64,000 nt of DNA from NCBI GenBank assembly GCA_027422505.1, contig JAPQWV010000659.1, positions 186,001 through 250,000 of the forward strand. Reading direction: 5' to 3'. The translations under genes were made by a program, and so were the position numbers. The DNA is from Craterostigma plantagineum (Eukaryota > Streptophyta > Magnoliopsida > Lamiales > Linderniaceae). This document shows positions 1 to 14,798 of this stretch, piece by piece (position 1 is the stretch's first letter; each line of letters starts with the position of its first letter). The notes under the pieces were generated by a model, which saw only the letters and a program-made list of their open reading frames with translations, ran no database searches and was not told the DNA's origin.

Positions 1-74
1 AATCTAGAACAGGCGAGCTAAACATTCTTCCACGAGAAGTAAAATACCAATACCTATTTTTTTTTTTTTATTGG

Positions 75-119
<45 letters not shown>

Positions 120-394
120 CAATACCTCTTTCCAAAAAAAAAAAAAAAAAAACTTTCCAAAAAAAAAATACCAATACCTGGAAGTGACAGTGAGTAGTGG
201 CAGATTCGATCTATGCAATTTAGCTCATCCAAGATAAATATGCAGACTCCAACTGAGAGGTGAGCTGTAAAGATAGGTAATGGCGACAAAAATTTAAGGC
301 TGTGATGTGTTGCTCCTCTCTCTTAGATAGATAAATGTGGACGGATGGATGCATTTGTCTATTGTGCTTTGCTTAGGGAGAGAGATGTTCGTTG

Positions 395-428
<34 letters not shown>

Positions 429-696
429 GCACGTGTGAATGAGACGATATCGTGATGTTGCCCCCTTCAACTTTTAAGATAGAGTCCGTAAACAATTTTT
501 CTTTTAGAAAATAGTCCTCCAAATATGTTGCTAAACAGTATCAGGTCCCTACCTTCTATCCCTTGCAATTTAGTTAGTCCTTCGTAAGATTTGATTAGAT
601 ACACTTCTCTCGTTCTTTCGAGTTCATTTGATTTCCCAGAGAATTTCGTTAGCCAGAAACGAAACGGTGCGATATTCTGGGGTTACGCTGAAGAAG
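1..696. other. Left-edge spacer with A/T tracts and a GA repeat
   Basis: No gene seen. Positions 40-180 hold long A and T runs broken by at least three copies of the short word ATACCAATACC. One copy and its inverse can form a hairpin across the T run at about 58-72. A (GA)n microsatellite lies at about 398-425. The part just before 697 is the probable promoter and leader of the small zinc-finger gene. Confidence 0.6.
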
Positions 697-1302
697 ATGA
701 CGAGGGGAAAGCAAAAGATCGAAGCACAGAGAAAGAATGCGGAGAAAAATCAGAAAGCCAAGGGTTCACAAATCGAGGCTCGTGCGGATGGCCTCAAAGT
801 TGTCTGCCCAATCTGTAAGGTAACTATTATCTCTTGATTATGTTCGTTTTTCCATATCGATTAAGTTCGATTTTCATATGTGATCGATCGTACGGGGATT
901 CTGCTGTTTTCGATTGATGAGATTTGAAGATGAGCTAAAAGCTATTTCGTGAAGTGTTTTGCTTCTCCATATCTATTCCTTGATTCGTTCAAATCTCAAT
1001 CTATTATTGCAAGAGAGCACTTGTTTACTGAAATCAATCGTTGAAAGTAGTACCTCCTACGTATTCCAAAATCCAACACTTTGAATCAATATTTCCAATT
1101 TCCTTCAACGAACTGGCTGAGATCTCCATCTTTGTGTGTCGATTTTGCTGAATTGTATTGTTGATTATGACATTTTTTGCACGAATATTAAAACTGTGAA
1201 GATTTGGGTTTGCAGGTTTCACTAGCTAATGAAAAGCAGCTTCTTGATCATTATGGCTCTAAGCATCCCAAAGAGAAACCCCCGACAACATCCACGTCAT
1301 AG
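697..1302 (+). CDS. SERF-like small zinc-finger protein (At2g23090-type)
   Basis: Two exons, 697-819 and 1216-1302, encode 69 aa; the intron is GT-AG and phase 0. The N-terminal half (residues 1-36) is lysine- and glutamine-rich and starts MTRGKQKIEAQRKN, the signature of the SERF/4F5 family. The C-terminal half holds a C2H2 finger with Cys37, Cys40, His53 and His58, spacing C-x2-C-x12-H-x4-H, split by the intron after Lys41. The start at 697 is chosen because homologues start MTRG; a longer in-frame ATG at 628 gives an unrelated N-terminus. Length fits the plant family, which is small and highly charged. The biochemical role is poorly defined; the animal relatives affect protein aggregation. 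Sure of the family, not of the function. Confidence 0.88.
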
Positions 1303-1428
1303 CAGATCGGGAGAACATGCTTTTCAGTGACTGCAAACGTTGTAACTGTAATACAATGGAGAGTTCTCTGATTACGTCGTGTGTGACATTGTAATTGCAA
1401 AAGATGTGTAATGTGATATACTCAGACA

Positions 1429-2040
1429 ATTGGTTCTAGGGGTGGGCGTTCGGGTTATTTGTCGGCCCGATACTCGATAATTACTAATCGAGGCGGGTTT
1501 CGGATAGTAATTACTACCCGATCGAGTTATTCGGGTACCCGACAAATTATTTTGAAAAAATGTATTAATTTTTAACATAAACATTATAAAAAATATAATT
1601 ACATGTCTAAATATCAATATCTAATGTGAGTGGTGTTAAAGTTTTAATAGTATTTCGATTAGTTTCTTATTTTAATTGCATAATTACCAAGTGATATTTA
1701 TTATCAATGCATATATCATTGTAAAAGTTTAAAATATTATCAAAATTTTATAAATAAACACATAAAATATGCATATATTATATTTATCGAAAATAAAGCA
1801 TTCAAATATTTTAAGTGATATTACTATATTGCATGGATATTTTGATATGTATATTGCATTATCATATTTTTAGTAATTGTTTTTCAATTCAAAATTGGGT
1901 ACCCAACGTCGGGTACCCGAACCCTGATGTATACCCGACAAGCGGGTACCCACCGTAGTGAAAATCTTAACCTGAACCCAAACTATCCGAACTCGAACTA
2001 CCCGATACCCAACTACCGGATGCCCACTCCTAATTGGTTT
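1429..2040. mobile_element. hAT-like MITE with 8-bp target-site duplication
   Basis: The element spans 1437-2032 (596 bp). It starts TAGGGGTGGGC and ends GCCCACTCCTA, an imperfect terminal inverted repeat typical of non-autonomous hAT elements. It is flanked by ATTGGTTC (1429-1436) and ATTGGTTT (2033-2040), an 8-bp duplication with one mismatch. Subterminal regions are rich in CGGGTA/TACCCG words in both orientations. The centre is AT-rich and has no transposase ORF. Confidence 0.85.
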
Positions 2041-2098
2041 CTCTATATAAATGTCATTTTTTAGTTGGGAATATTAGTAGTCTAGACTCTAGTATAGT

Positions 2099-2580
2099 AT
2101 AGTATGTATGGAAGACAACGGGCCGGGTATGGGTCTTGTCGGGTTTGGTCAGACACGGGATCCGACCCGATTATTTTTCAGCGGACCGGGGACCCGCCCC
2201 GCCCGCCCGGGTTGGACCCGAGCGAATACCCGATTATATTGATTTTTTCTTTTTCTTTTTAATTTTTTAACAGATAAAAAGATAAATGCCTTGCTTGAGA
2301 CTCGAACCCACAATCTATCTTTGTAATACCAAACCTCTAACATTAGATCAATGATTTTATGTGCATATTATTAACAATAACGCTATATAACTTTAACTAA
2401 TGAATTATAATATATATTTTCGGGGCAGGTTTCGGGCCGGGTCTCGGGGCGGGTTTGGCCAGACCCGGGACCCGCGCCGGACCGGTTGGGTAGAAGAATT
2501 CAGATCCATTATCCGTCTCATACCCGATTATTTTAAAAATACCCGACCGGACCTGCCCCATTGTTATCCCTAATAGTATG
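2099..2580. mobile_element. Second hAT-like MITE with perfect 8-bp TSD
   Basis: The element spans 2107-2572 (466 bp). Its ends are TATGGAAGACAACGGG and the inverse of TAGGGATAACAATGGGG. The flanks are identical 8-bp copies of ATAGTATG (2099-2106 and 2573-2580). Like its neighbour it has CCCGAC/GTCGGG-rich arms, but the sequence is different, so it is a separate family member. A tRNA-like SINE fragment sits inside it. Confidence 0.83.
2286..2352 (-). repeat. tRNA-derived SINE fragment inside the MITE
   Basis: Read on the minus strand this stretch has a degenerate A-box region (TGATCTAATGTTAGAGG) followed about 35 nt later by GGGTTCGAGTCTC, a good RNA polymerase III B box. That layout is typical of tRNA-derived plant SINEs. 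There is no cloverleaf good enough for a working tRNA. Head boundary and target duplication are not clear. Confidence 0.5.
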
Positions 2581-2584
2581 CCGA

Positions 2585-2634
2585 ATCCATACAATTTGGC
2601 CCAATAAATATCCATACAATTTGGCCCAATAAAT
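2585..2634 (+). promoter_or_regulatory. 25-bp tandem duplication carrying site II boxes (RECQL2 promoter)
   Basis: A 25-bp unit is repeated perfectly (2585-2609 and 2610-2634). Each copy carries TTGGCCCAAT, a site II element (GGCCCA on this strand) typical of promoters of genes active in dividing cells. The duplication lies about 190 bp upstream of the RecQ start codon and 5 bp from the right target duplication of the adjacent MITE. Confidence 0.7.
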
Positions 2635-2824
2635 AAGCCCCAAATCTGGAATCTTGAACATCAACGGAAAACTGTAATAAGAAATAAGCGACAAATTTGC
2701 AAATCTTCATTCAGTGAATATATATCACCTGCAATTTCACGAGAGTACATCGTTAAAGCGCAAAGTATTCAGTCCATTCTCTTGCCTTACGATTTGTTGA
2801 GGACGGAGTGAGGAGGGACTAAGC

Positions 2825-6807
<3,983 letters not shown>

Positions 6808-7860
6808 AAACCTCGAGAGCTTTGATTAGCTAGCTAACCATCTCTTTTGTCTGAGATTATTACATATTCATCAACTTTTCCTTTGGTCCTTCACATGGTT
6901 TAAGGTTATATCAAAGCAAACACGAGACAACATCATACATTCTCCTTCAAGGCCATCATCATAGGCGAAGTGAAAGAGAGAGCCTTACAGCAATTCAAGG
7001 AGACAAGACACATGACAGACCAGATAAAACTCTAGGATATATGCCTTTAGATATATGGGCAGCTTCTTCGTCTCTGTACTTACACTGCGATAATTGAAGA
7101 AGGTAAGAAAGAAATGCTTTGTTTTGGAGCAGAGCAGCTTTTTGGACAGATTGTCCTGAAAGAAATAGGTAGAAGATAGAATTCAAGCCAATTAAAATAA
7201 AGACTGAAAACTGGGAAAAAGATTGATATTTTAAGGAAGACGGCGCAAAACACACAGTTTTCTGAAGAAAGACAACAACTTTTTCACGGACCCCTTTGCA
7301 CAGAATGAAAAGGGAGATTACAATCTTTCTTTGCGAATCAAGAATCAATTAACGTTGGGGTTTAATGTCTAGATATGCCGTCCATTCGATATATTTTAAG
7401 GTATTTGTAGCTGGCAAAGGCAAATGGATGTATGCGGACGTTATTCTTGGAAATATAAGTAAAAATTATTACACTAGCAGTTCACAAACGGTCAACATGT
7501 AATTTAAAAGTTAAGATTTGCCCCCAGTTTTTATCATCAATCATTTATACTTTTATATAATTGGTGAGGGGTGGATAAAAACTGCCCCAATTTGGTATGC
7601 AAATTATTTGCAATTTAGTCCCTCATTTATAATTTCATTAATTAAGTAATTTTCATATCACTTCTAATTTTTTATTTACTGTACTTATGCCTCTAAAACT
7701 AAGTTTCTTTTTATATATTTGAAATTTGTATTTCATCTTAAACAATAGAAATTATAATTTTAAAATTTAAAATAATTTCAATATAATTATATTTTAAGCA
7801 CACACATCGAATGTGCAAGAAAGTACTAGTATATATAGTCTGTGCTACTCAGATTCGTTT
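6808..7860. other. Spacer downstream of RECQL2; no gene recognised
   Basis: The first part is the RECQL2 3' region. A 117-codon ORF lies on the minus strand (6995-7348), but I see no family resemblance, intron structure or composition to support it. The rest is AT-rich. Confidence 0.5.
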
Positions 7861-7974
7861 TGGGCTTCTCAGTTTGGGACATAATTGACGGCCCAGTAAT
7901 TTGAGCGACTGTAAATTACCAAAAAAGCCCCTTACAACGTCGTACCGAGAGCTACATAACGACATAAACCCTAA
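7861..7974 (+). promoter_or_regulatory. Site II plus telo-box promoter with no clear gene
   Basis: TGGGCT at 7861-7866, GGCCCA at 7890-7895 and the telo-box AAACCCTAA at 7966-7974 lie within 115 bp. This combination is the known signature of promoters of ribosomal-protein, snoRNA and other growth genes in plants. No convincing coding gene follows in either direction within 1 kb. Confidence 0.5.
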
Positions 7975-8388
7975 TACCTTAACCAAGACATCAATTTTTT
8001 TTTTCCGAAACTGTTCATTGCATGAATTATAGTTACTTAGGAGAAGGGAGATGGCTTGAAGGATACAATTAATGGGAATTACAGATGTCAGTCTTCCTGA
8101 GAAAGATCAATTTTGATTACCCTAATTCAAACCTAACACAATCCAGAAAGATAGACAAGTTAGGCTCTTCTAACAAGCAAACTCCGTTTTCAACAGCACA
8201 ATCCATGCACGTACGTAACTTATCTTATGTTAAGCCTCTTAGTTTCTTGCAATCGAATTACCCCAATTCGAAACAAACATGCATATGCATATTTCGAACT
8301 ATGCGTGTCTCGCATTTTATGGCAATTCGTTTAAGAAATTGAGAGATGTAACGGATCTGATTAAAAACCCTAATGATCGATGGGACCT

Positions 8389-8423
<35 letters not shown>

Positions 8424-10574
8424 CGATGAAGTGCTTCACAAGTAGTATGCCATGCATGAATCAATCAATATGTAGCCGAGTTATCGAATGGCTTCTAGAT
8501 AGTCACTTTGACGATGGCTTCTCAAACCTATGATTCACCATATATTAAAAAAAGTCGACGTTGTTATTTGTTTAAATAACTATGAAACTCAATAACAATG
8601 GGGATTCATCTGATATCCCATATGAGTGTGTTCTTGAAGCTACGCGGATAAGAACAAAATAATAATAGTAGTTCTCGCGGTCGATGATTTAACCAAGACA
8701 GCACGGAACTAACTAATTTGTTTTAATAAATAGCTTTTAGATTTAACACAATTGGATGTGATTTCTATAACAATATTGACAGCGGGCCATTTTCTTCTAC
8801 GATTGAAACTGTGCTGACAGCAGTATCAAGATCACGACTTGATGTCCGATTGTGATCGAAGAGATATGCGTGCACGCGCTTTATGTCGTTCATTTTCTGC
8901 TGAGATTATTTTTCAAAAACTGTAACTGTGTTCACACTAAAGGCTATTTATTAAAACAAGTTTAGGTTGAAATGCATGGCAACCATATAAAGGAAACCAC
9001 CCGATAATCATTGATGAGTAATGCTGTCGACTTTTGTTTAGCAGAAATAACTCATGCAACAGTCAAACTTCTTCGATCCAAGGCATGTCCTAAGAAATAT
9101 TACTGTAATTAAAACCTCGCCCATTGTTGATTGCAAGCTGTTTTTTTTTTTGTTCTATTTCTTAATTTATATAATTGAGTTTGTAATGGACCATATAATT
9201 GAATTGAATCTTCATGTTCACGTTGCAGTGCACGACGGGACAGTCGAGGATCAACTTGAAATCCTGAGATTATGTTAATATGAAGTGTATGACAAGTTAT
9301 GTATAGAAGATGGAGATAGATAGCTACTCTTACAGCAGTTACTGTTCCTCGAAAGGCCGTCGTCCTACGCTATAATGTTTTTATATTTTATGTTGTTTTT
9401 TAAGTTATGTTCATCTCTACAAGATTATAATGATTGATCCATCACTTCTGTAACGAACCACAACATCTCTTTAAGACCGTATCAAATTAAATAGATTATC
9501 ACAGCAGCAAGAAAAATGTGTGGATATATGGAAAACTGATTAGTATTATTTAGGGTTTCTTTTCTGCTGTTTCTGCGGTTTGAATCTTGAAACTGTGTTC
9601 ATCTTTTGAAAAATGGATATATTGGGGCAATGGGCAGTGTTCATGAAGTATGATGAGAGTCATTATTACAATGAGATGTAAGAAGGCTTCGTAAATGCGT
9701 ACTTAATACATTTTTCGACTATATACTTCTATTTGCATGTAATGCAACCATATGGAGAATTCAAGCCAGGAGGAATTTAAGGTTACATTGTTGACCGGTT
9801 ACGTCACTTTTTAATGTGAATATTATACAACATTTAGAAATCAATTGATTATATATCCTCTATCATAGAAATATTATATATAGTTTTTTTTTAACTATCA
9901 GTTCAACTTCAATCCCATTATTTAATTACAGCCATTGTATTTAGAGAAAATTGTTCCGTTGATATCATCGTCATCAAGATAATCATGTAACACGTATCGC
10001 AATATGAATAGCATACCATGATTTTCTTCTTCAGTTTTTTCCTTTTAAATTTGGACGACTGATTAGCTGCCGCAATAGTAATGTATATATCTAGTACAAT
10101 TATTGTTATTTAATCACACAACTATATACTGATTATATAATACTCTCCCAGGGCAAAAAAGGTCAAAGACCGTGTACCTTAAGATCAATAGTAGGTAAGA
10201 GCATTGACTAGACAGCTTTTTCACCTTTATATGTAATCAAACTTTTCTTCTTCGACTCAAACAGAAGCTCTCACGCGATAGTCTCTCGCGCAAGAATCTC
10301 GATTTAGGTTAGCCATAGAAAGCGAAAAATGTTTCATTACTCCTTTTTCTTGTCTGATATATTATCTTGACCTTCAATACTAGAAAGTACATCACCATTA
10401 CTAAGATATTACAGTTGGTTGTCTGATTAGGGTTTTCGTACATATATTTTTTTGTTTTATTACTTGTCATGTATTATTTCTTGAAGGGGATAGCAAAGAA
10501 GTTGGCAAGAAAACAACAAGGCAGCGTATATAGACTAGCTATCTATATTACAAAGTTTTGGACTTTATAATTAA
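7975..10574. other. AT-rich spacer; possible non-coding transcript then NAC promoter
   Basis: Open frames here are short (under 90 codons) and match nothing I know. I looked for paired C (RTGATGA) and D (CTGA) boxes of snoRNAs at suitable spacing and found none. A (TTA)n microsatellite sits at about 8391-8420. The last kilobase is the probable promoter and leader of the NAC gene. Confidence 0.45.
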
Positions 10575-10938
10575 ATGGAAGGCGTAGGAGATCAACTAAA
10601 GGAGGATTCTCTCCCGCCGGGATTTCGATTTCATCCGTCCGATGAAGAGCTCATCACTTACTATCTCCATAACAAAATTTCCGATGCAAACTTCACTTGC
10701 CGAGCTATTGGAGATGTCGACCTAAACAAATCCGAGCCTTGGGATCTTCCAGGTAAATTAATTAACCCTAACTATTAGTGCTTTTTTCACACAACGGTTT
10801 TGAGCTATGTTTATGTTATATACTATGAACTTAAGCGCTTTGACATAAAGTAAAAACATAAGCATGTTAGAAATTTAGGGTTTCCTAGAGACATGTCGCA
10901 GGTATTACATATCACCTTATGCTTGATATATACTGTAA

Positions 10939-10980
<42 letters not shown>

Positions 10981-12271
10981 TGATTTCTTGATATTTTGTT
11001 GATAGGAAAGGCGAAGATGGGAGAAAAAGAATGGTACTTCTTCAGCCTTAGGGATCGAAAATATCCGACTGGGGGTGAGGACTAATCGGGCGACAAACAC
11101 GGGGTATTGGAAGACAACTGGGAAAGACAAGGAGATTTATAACAGCAATACCTTGGAATTGGTCGGCATGAAGAAGACTTTGGTGTTCTACAGAGGTAGA
11201 GCTCCTAGAGGTGAAAAGACCAACTGGGTCATGCATGAGTATCGAATTCATTCCAAATCTGCCTATCGAAACACCAAGGTAAACACAACAAATACATTAT
11301 TATTCCCATCCGTTCACTTCATTGATGATTCAAGATTTGAGTTGTTAGTTCGAATTCAGTCATGTTAACATATTTGCAAGATAAAGAGAAACACACTTTC
11401 ATTCGTCTCACATACTCACGATTTTTAGTACATATCGAACATCAGTTTTCTTGCACGACTATCTTCCTTTTCACTAGTTACAATAACTCGATCTATTGCA
11501 TGATGATCTCACACTTCGTTGTTCTTACAGCAAGATGAGTGGGTGGTGTGCCGCGTATTTCAGAAGAACGCCGGCGCCAAAAAATACCCTAATAACAGCA
11601 TCAGCAGCAACAACAATGGCAATCATAATAATAACACTTCTTCTTCTTCTTCAAGTCATCATCACTCTAGGGCAGCAGCAGCAGCAGCCCTTCACGGCTA
11701 CTCTTACAACCTCGAAATGCCAAACAACCCATTGCAAGCACATCAATTGCTACATCCTCCTCTTCCTCCTCATCCTAACTTCCCGGGACGAACTAATAGT
11801 AATTACATGATGACGACGACCGCCTCAGAAATTCAAGAGTTCAACAACAAAGTCGTCTTCACTAATAATATTAATAGGGTCGTCGGCGGCGGCGCCCCTC
11901 CTCCGATGATGATCAACTTGCCTGCAATCCCACCTCAGCAGATCAGCGAATACTTCAGCGCCAACAACAGTAGTCAGAACGGCGGCGGCGGTTCTTTCAC
12001 CATTTCTGGGCTGAACCTAAACCTTGGCGGCGGTGCTGTTTCTCAGCAGCCTCCGATGAGGGTGGTGGTGCCGCCACCGCCGGCGATGGGCGGCCAGCAA
12101 TCTGAGGGTTTGATCATTTCCGGCGACCATCAGGGCGGCTACGGTGGTGGAGGAGATCATATGAGTAATAATGGGAGTTCGATGAGCGGCGAGGGCGGTG
12201 GAAATAATAGGTTTAATAATATGGGAATGGATCAGTGCGGCGATTTGGATAATTACTGGGCGTCTTATTGA
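10575..12271 (+). CDS. NAC transcription factor (NAC038/039-like), frameshifted by one extra G
   Basis: Plant-specific NAC transcription factor, nuclear. Exons 10575-10752, 11006-11278 and 11531-12271 give the standard three-exon NAC structure. The NAC domain is complete: [14 protein letters not shown] (A), [11 protein letters not shown] (B), [15 protein letters not shown] and [19 protein letters not shown] (C), [15 protein letters not shown] and [11 protein letters not shown] (D), [11 protein letters not shown] (E). The long tail is rich in Asn, Ser, Gly, His and Pro and ends with SGLNLNLGG and a [17 protein letters not shown] terminus, the combination I recall from Arabidopsis At2g24430. 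Exon 2 has GGGGG at 11071-11075 where the conserved PTGV-R reading needs four G, so the written frame hits a stop 3 codons later. Corrected length would be about 396 aa. Homopolymer error or real lesion cannot be told apart here. Confidence 0.9.
10943..10976. repeat. (GA)n microsatellite in NAC intron 1
   Basis: About 17 uninterrupted GA dinucleotides lie 30 bp before the intron acceptor at 11005. Confidence 0.9.
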
Positions 12272-12471
12272 TTACTTTAGTTGCTTCTTTCTTTTTTTAA
12301 TGTTTATCGTGCGAACTCAATGTTTTAGAATGGTTTGATTTAGTTTGAATTCGTAGATGTTAGTTTTAGGTCATGGAGTGTATGAACAAGCATCACTTCA
12401 TGATCTGCTGTTTGCTTGCTCTGTAGACTTATAAGATGTGCTTTGTAATAAATAATTGGAAGATTATGTGC

Positions 12472-12958
12472 GGGCATCTCCAACCCGCATCATGGAAATA
12501 CAGTTGATTCTGCACAATATTACAGCTGCTACAATGCTTTTACTCCAATCCATAAACTCTACTTCCTACACTAATTTTCACTCCAACCCATTAACTCTAC
12601 TTTCTACTCTAAAAATCAAATTCCTATATTAAACTTTATATTATAATAATTAAAAAAGTCAATAAATTATAATACAAGTAATATTTACTAAATTATAAAA
12701 TTAACATATTATTTAATTACAATTTTATTAAATTAAAACAAAAATATAAATAAATAATAGGAAATTAATATCATATTTACTTTTATTATTATAAGAAAAA
12801 TCAGATATTCTATTATAATTAAAGTATTTTTTATTTAAATAAAAATAAATAAATAGAAAGTACAACACAATTTTTTTGTTGAAAATGGTGTGTACTCTAC
12901 ATATAGAGTAGAGCTAATCAACACAATATTAATGTTAAGATACAGAGTCTCATTGGAC
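12472..12958. mobile_element. Harbinger/Tourist-like MITE, copy 1 (3' end degraded)
   Basis: Starts GGGCATCTCCAACCCGCATC and is collinear over most of its length with the element at 50601-51088, including the blocks GTTGATTCTGCACAATATTAC and CATTAACTCTACT near the left end and GTGTACTCTACAT and AATCAACACAATATTA near the right end. The centre is almost pure A/T. The right terminal inverted repeat present in the other copy is missing here, so the right boundary is approximate. Confidence 0.7.
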
Positions 12959-13125
12959 TAAAGACGTACTTTATTTTCGTATTTAAAAAAAAACAATGAA
13001 GTACCGTTGGATATAGTTAATTACACGAAATTATCGCCAGTGGGCTTATATTAAGGAGACGAGGAAGGCAATATTGGTCATAAATAGAGAGACAAAGTCA
13101 ACCACTTTCGCGGCAAAAGTTTCCG

Positions 13126-14076
13126 ATGAAATTACGAATAGGCCCTTCCATGGCGCTGATCGCCACGGCCTTCCTTGTGCCCATTTCCGTCATTTCGAGG
13201 CAGCTGAGCTCCGACGACTCCTGCCCCAAATCCGCCGAGCTAGAACACTTCGGGCCCGACCAGCTCACGGCGGTTATCAGCGGCTTCTCGGAGGAGCGCA
13301 TTCCCCTGATTCAGGACATCGCGGCGTCGTATTCCACGATTCCGATCATCTCCTCAATAGTCGTACTGTGGTGCAACCCGGCCACGCCCGACGAAGCCCT
13401 CCGAAACCTAACCACCTCGTACGCCGCTGTAATAAGATCCCCATCGGCGAGCCTGAACCGCCGATTCTACCCGTGGGAGCTGATAAGGACGAGGGGCGTA
13501 CTCATCTGCGACGACGACGTTTTGCCCAACCCAAAGGCGCTCGCCTTGGCCTTCAGCGTGTGGAGATCGAACCCTAGGAAGCTCGTCGGCTTCTTCGCCA
13601 GGTCGCACTCCTACGACATCGAGTCAAGGTCGTGGATTTACACGATGGGCGGCGATAAGTACTCCATAATCCTCACCAAGCTCATGATAATCCGCCTCGA
13701 TTATCTGGTCTCGTACGCCTGCGGCGAACGCTACTCGAAAGCAAGGGAAATCGTCGAGGAGATGAACAACTGCGAGGATATACTGATGAACTTCGTCGTT
13801 GCTGAGGCGATCGAGGAAGGGCCGGTGATGGTGGAGGGCAAAATTCGGGACTTTGGGGATCTGAGGAACGACGGCGCGTCGAAGGAAGTGGGGTTGAGCG
13901 GCAGGGGAAATGGCGAGCATAGGAAGAGAAGGGGCTTCTGCATAAGGGAGTTTCATAGGGTTTTGGGTGGGATGAGTTTGAGGTACAGTTATGGGAAAGT
14001 GGTGGATGGCGTCGGGGAACAAGGGTTGTGTGAGAAGGGTGGGAAATTGGTGTTGTGTGATGATCAGCGAGGCTGA
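13126..14076 (+). CDS. Glycosyltransferase family 64 (exostosin C-terminal-like)
   Basis: Intronless gene for a 316-aa type II membrane glycosyltransferase, expected in the Golgi. A short hydrophobic signal-anchor (residues 9-23) follows a basic N-terminus, then a GT64/exostosin C-terminal domain. The metal- and nucleotide-sugar-binding acidic motif is CDDDVLPNP with Asp129-131. Plant GT64 members include GMT1/EPC1 and GINT1, which transfer mannose or glucosamine to glycosyl inositol phosphorylceramides, and a third, less-studied branch (At1g80290, from memory) that this short protein resembles most. The exact sugar and acceptor are therefore inferred only at family level. The start at 13126 gives the best anchor; Met at residue 9 is an alternative. 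Coding third positions are GC-rich compared with the flanks. Confidence 0.85.
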   Translation: MKLRIGPSMALIATAFLVPISVISRQLSSDDSCPKSAELEHFGPDQLTAVISGFSEERIPLIQDIAASYSTIPIISSIVVLWCNPATPDEALRNLTTSYAAVIRSPSASLNRRFYPWELIRTRGVLICDDDVLPNPKALALAFSVWRSNPRKLVGFFARSHSYDIESRSWIYTMGGDKYSIILTKLMIIRLDYLVSYACGERYSKAREIVEEMNNCEDILMNFVVAEAIEEGPVMVEGKIRDFGDLRNDGASKEVGLSGRGNGEHRKRRGFCIREFHRVLGGMSLRYSYGKVVDGVGEQGLCEKGGKLVLCDDQRG

Positions 14077-14798
14077 GGATTCAAGAAGGAAATCGAATGC
14101 GTATTTTCGTCGTTCTTGATTGTTCTGTGGTGATTTTATCGGGTGGATTGAAGAACGAAGATGGTGCTTTTAGACGTGAAAATGGTCAGAAATGGGGAAA
14201 ACTTTTGTGGTGATTTTGTGTCTGTTGCCCTGGTTTAAGGAAGTGAGAGAGCTTGTAAGAACTTGAAATTTGAAGCAGATGGAATGTTTTCTGGGATGAG
14301 TATATTTGTCTACGGATGAATGACTGTTATTTACATGATTCCTTTCTGTTTGAAGTTTTTGTGGTTGTAGTGGGGCGCGGACATATGTCTGAAAATGGTC
14401 AAATGTACAAAGAACATTGACCAGGAGAAAAATGAAGTCTTTCCCAAGAAAATAGGGAGAGTCAGGTTATTAATAACCCCGCCAAATATGGAGCCCTTTT
14501 CCTGTCTCATTTTGTCTAACTGGTAAGGAAACAGAAAGAGAAGAGAGGAAGGGAAGAAGTTTCTTCGAAATTCTTCTCCAAATCTCCATTCGAACCAAGA
14601 AAATTCTCCCCATCTGTTCTGTTTCTACGTCGACAATTCGATCCCAGATCATGAAAAACTACTGAAAAATCATCGAGGCGAAGCAAAAAACTCTCGTTTC
14701 ACATACCCTTCTTGATCTGGGCGGAGTTTAGGGCAGTGTTCGGTAAAAAAATCCTCTTCGAATCGAAAAGAGAAACAAAAGAAACGTGTCAGGAAAAA
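14077..14798. other. Spacer between GT64 and the USP kinase
   Basis: Contains the GT64 3' region and, from about 14480, the probable promoter and leader of the kinase. No separate gene, repeat or RNA seen. Confidence 0.55.

Noticed and set aside
2286..2352. A functional tRNA gene on the minus strand
   Set aside because: Only A- and B-box-like words are present; no acceptor stem or cloverleaf can be formed.
6995..7348. 117-codon minus-strand ORF downstream of RECQL2
   Set aside because: No domain, start context or exon partner recognised; composition looks like spacer.
8800..9280. C/D box snoRNA candidates near the orphan promoter
   Set aside because: TGATGA at about 9013 has no CTGA at a proper distance, and no terminal stem can be drawn.
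13074..14022. Alternate-frame and antisense ORFs over the GT64 gene
   Set aside because: The GT64 frame alone shows conserved motifs; the others result from high GC at third positions.
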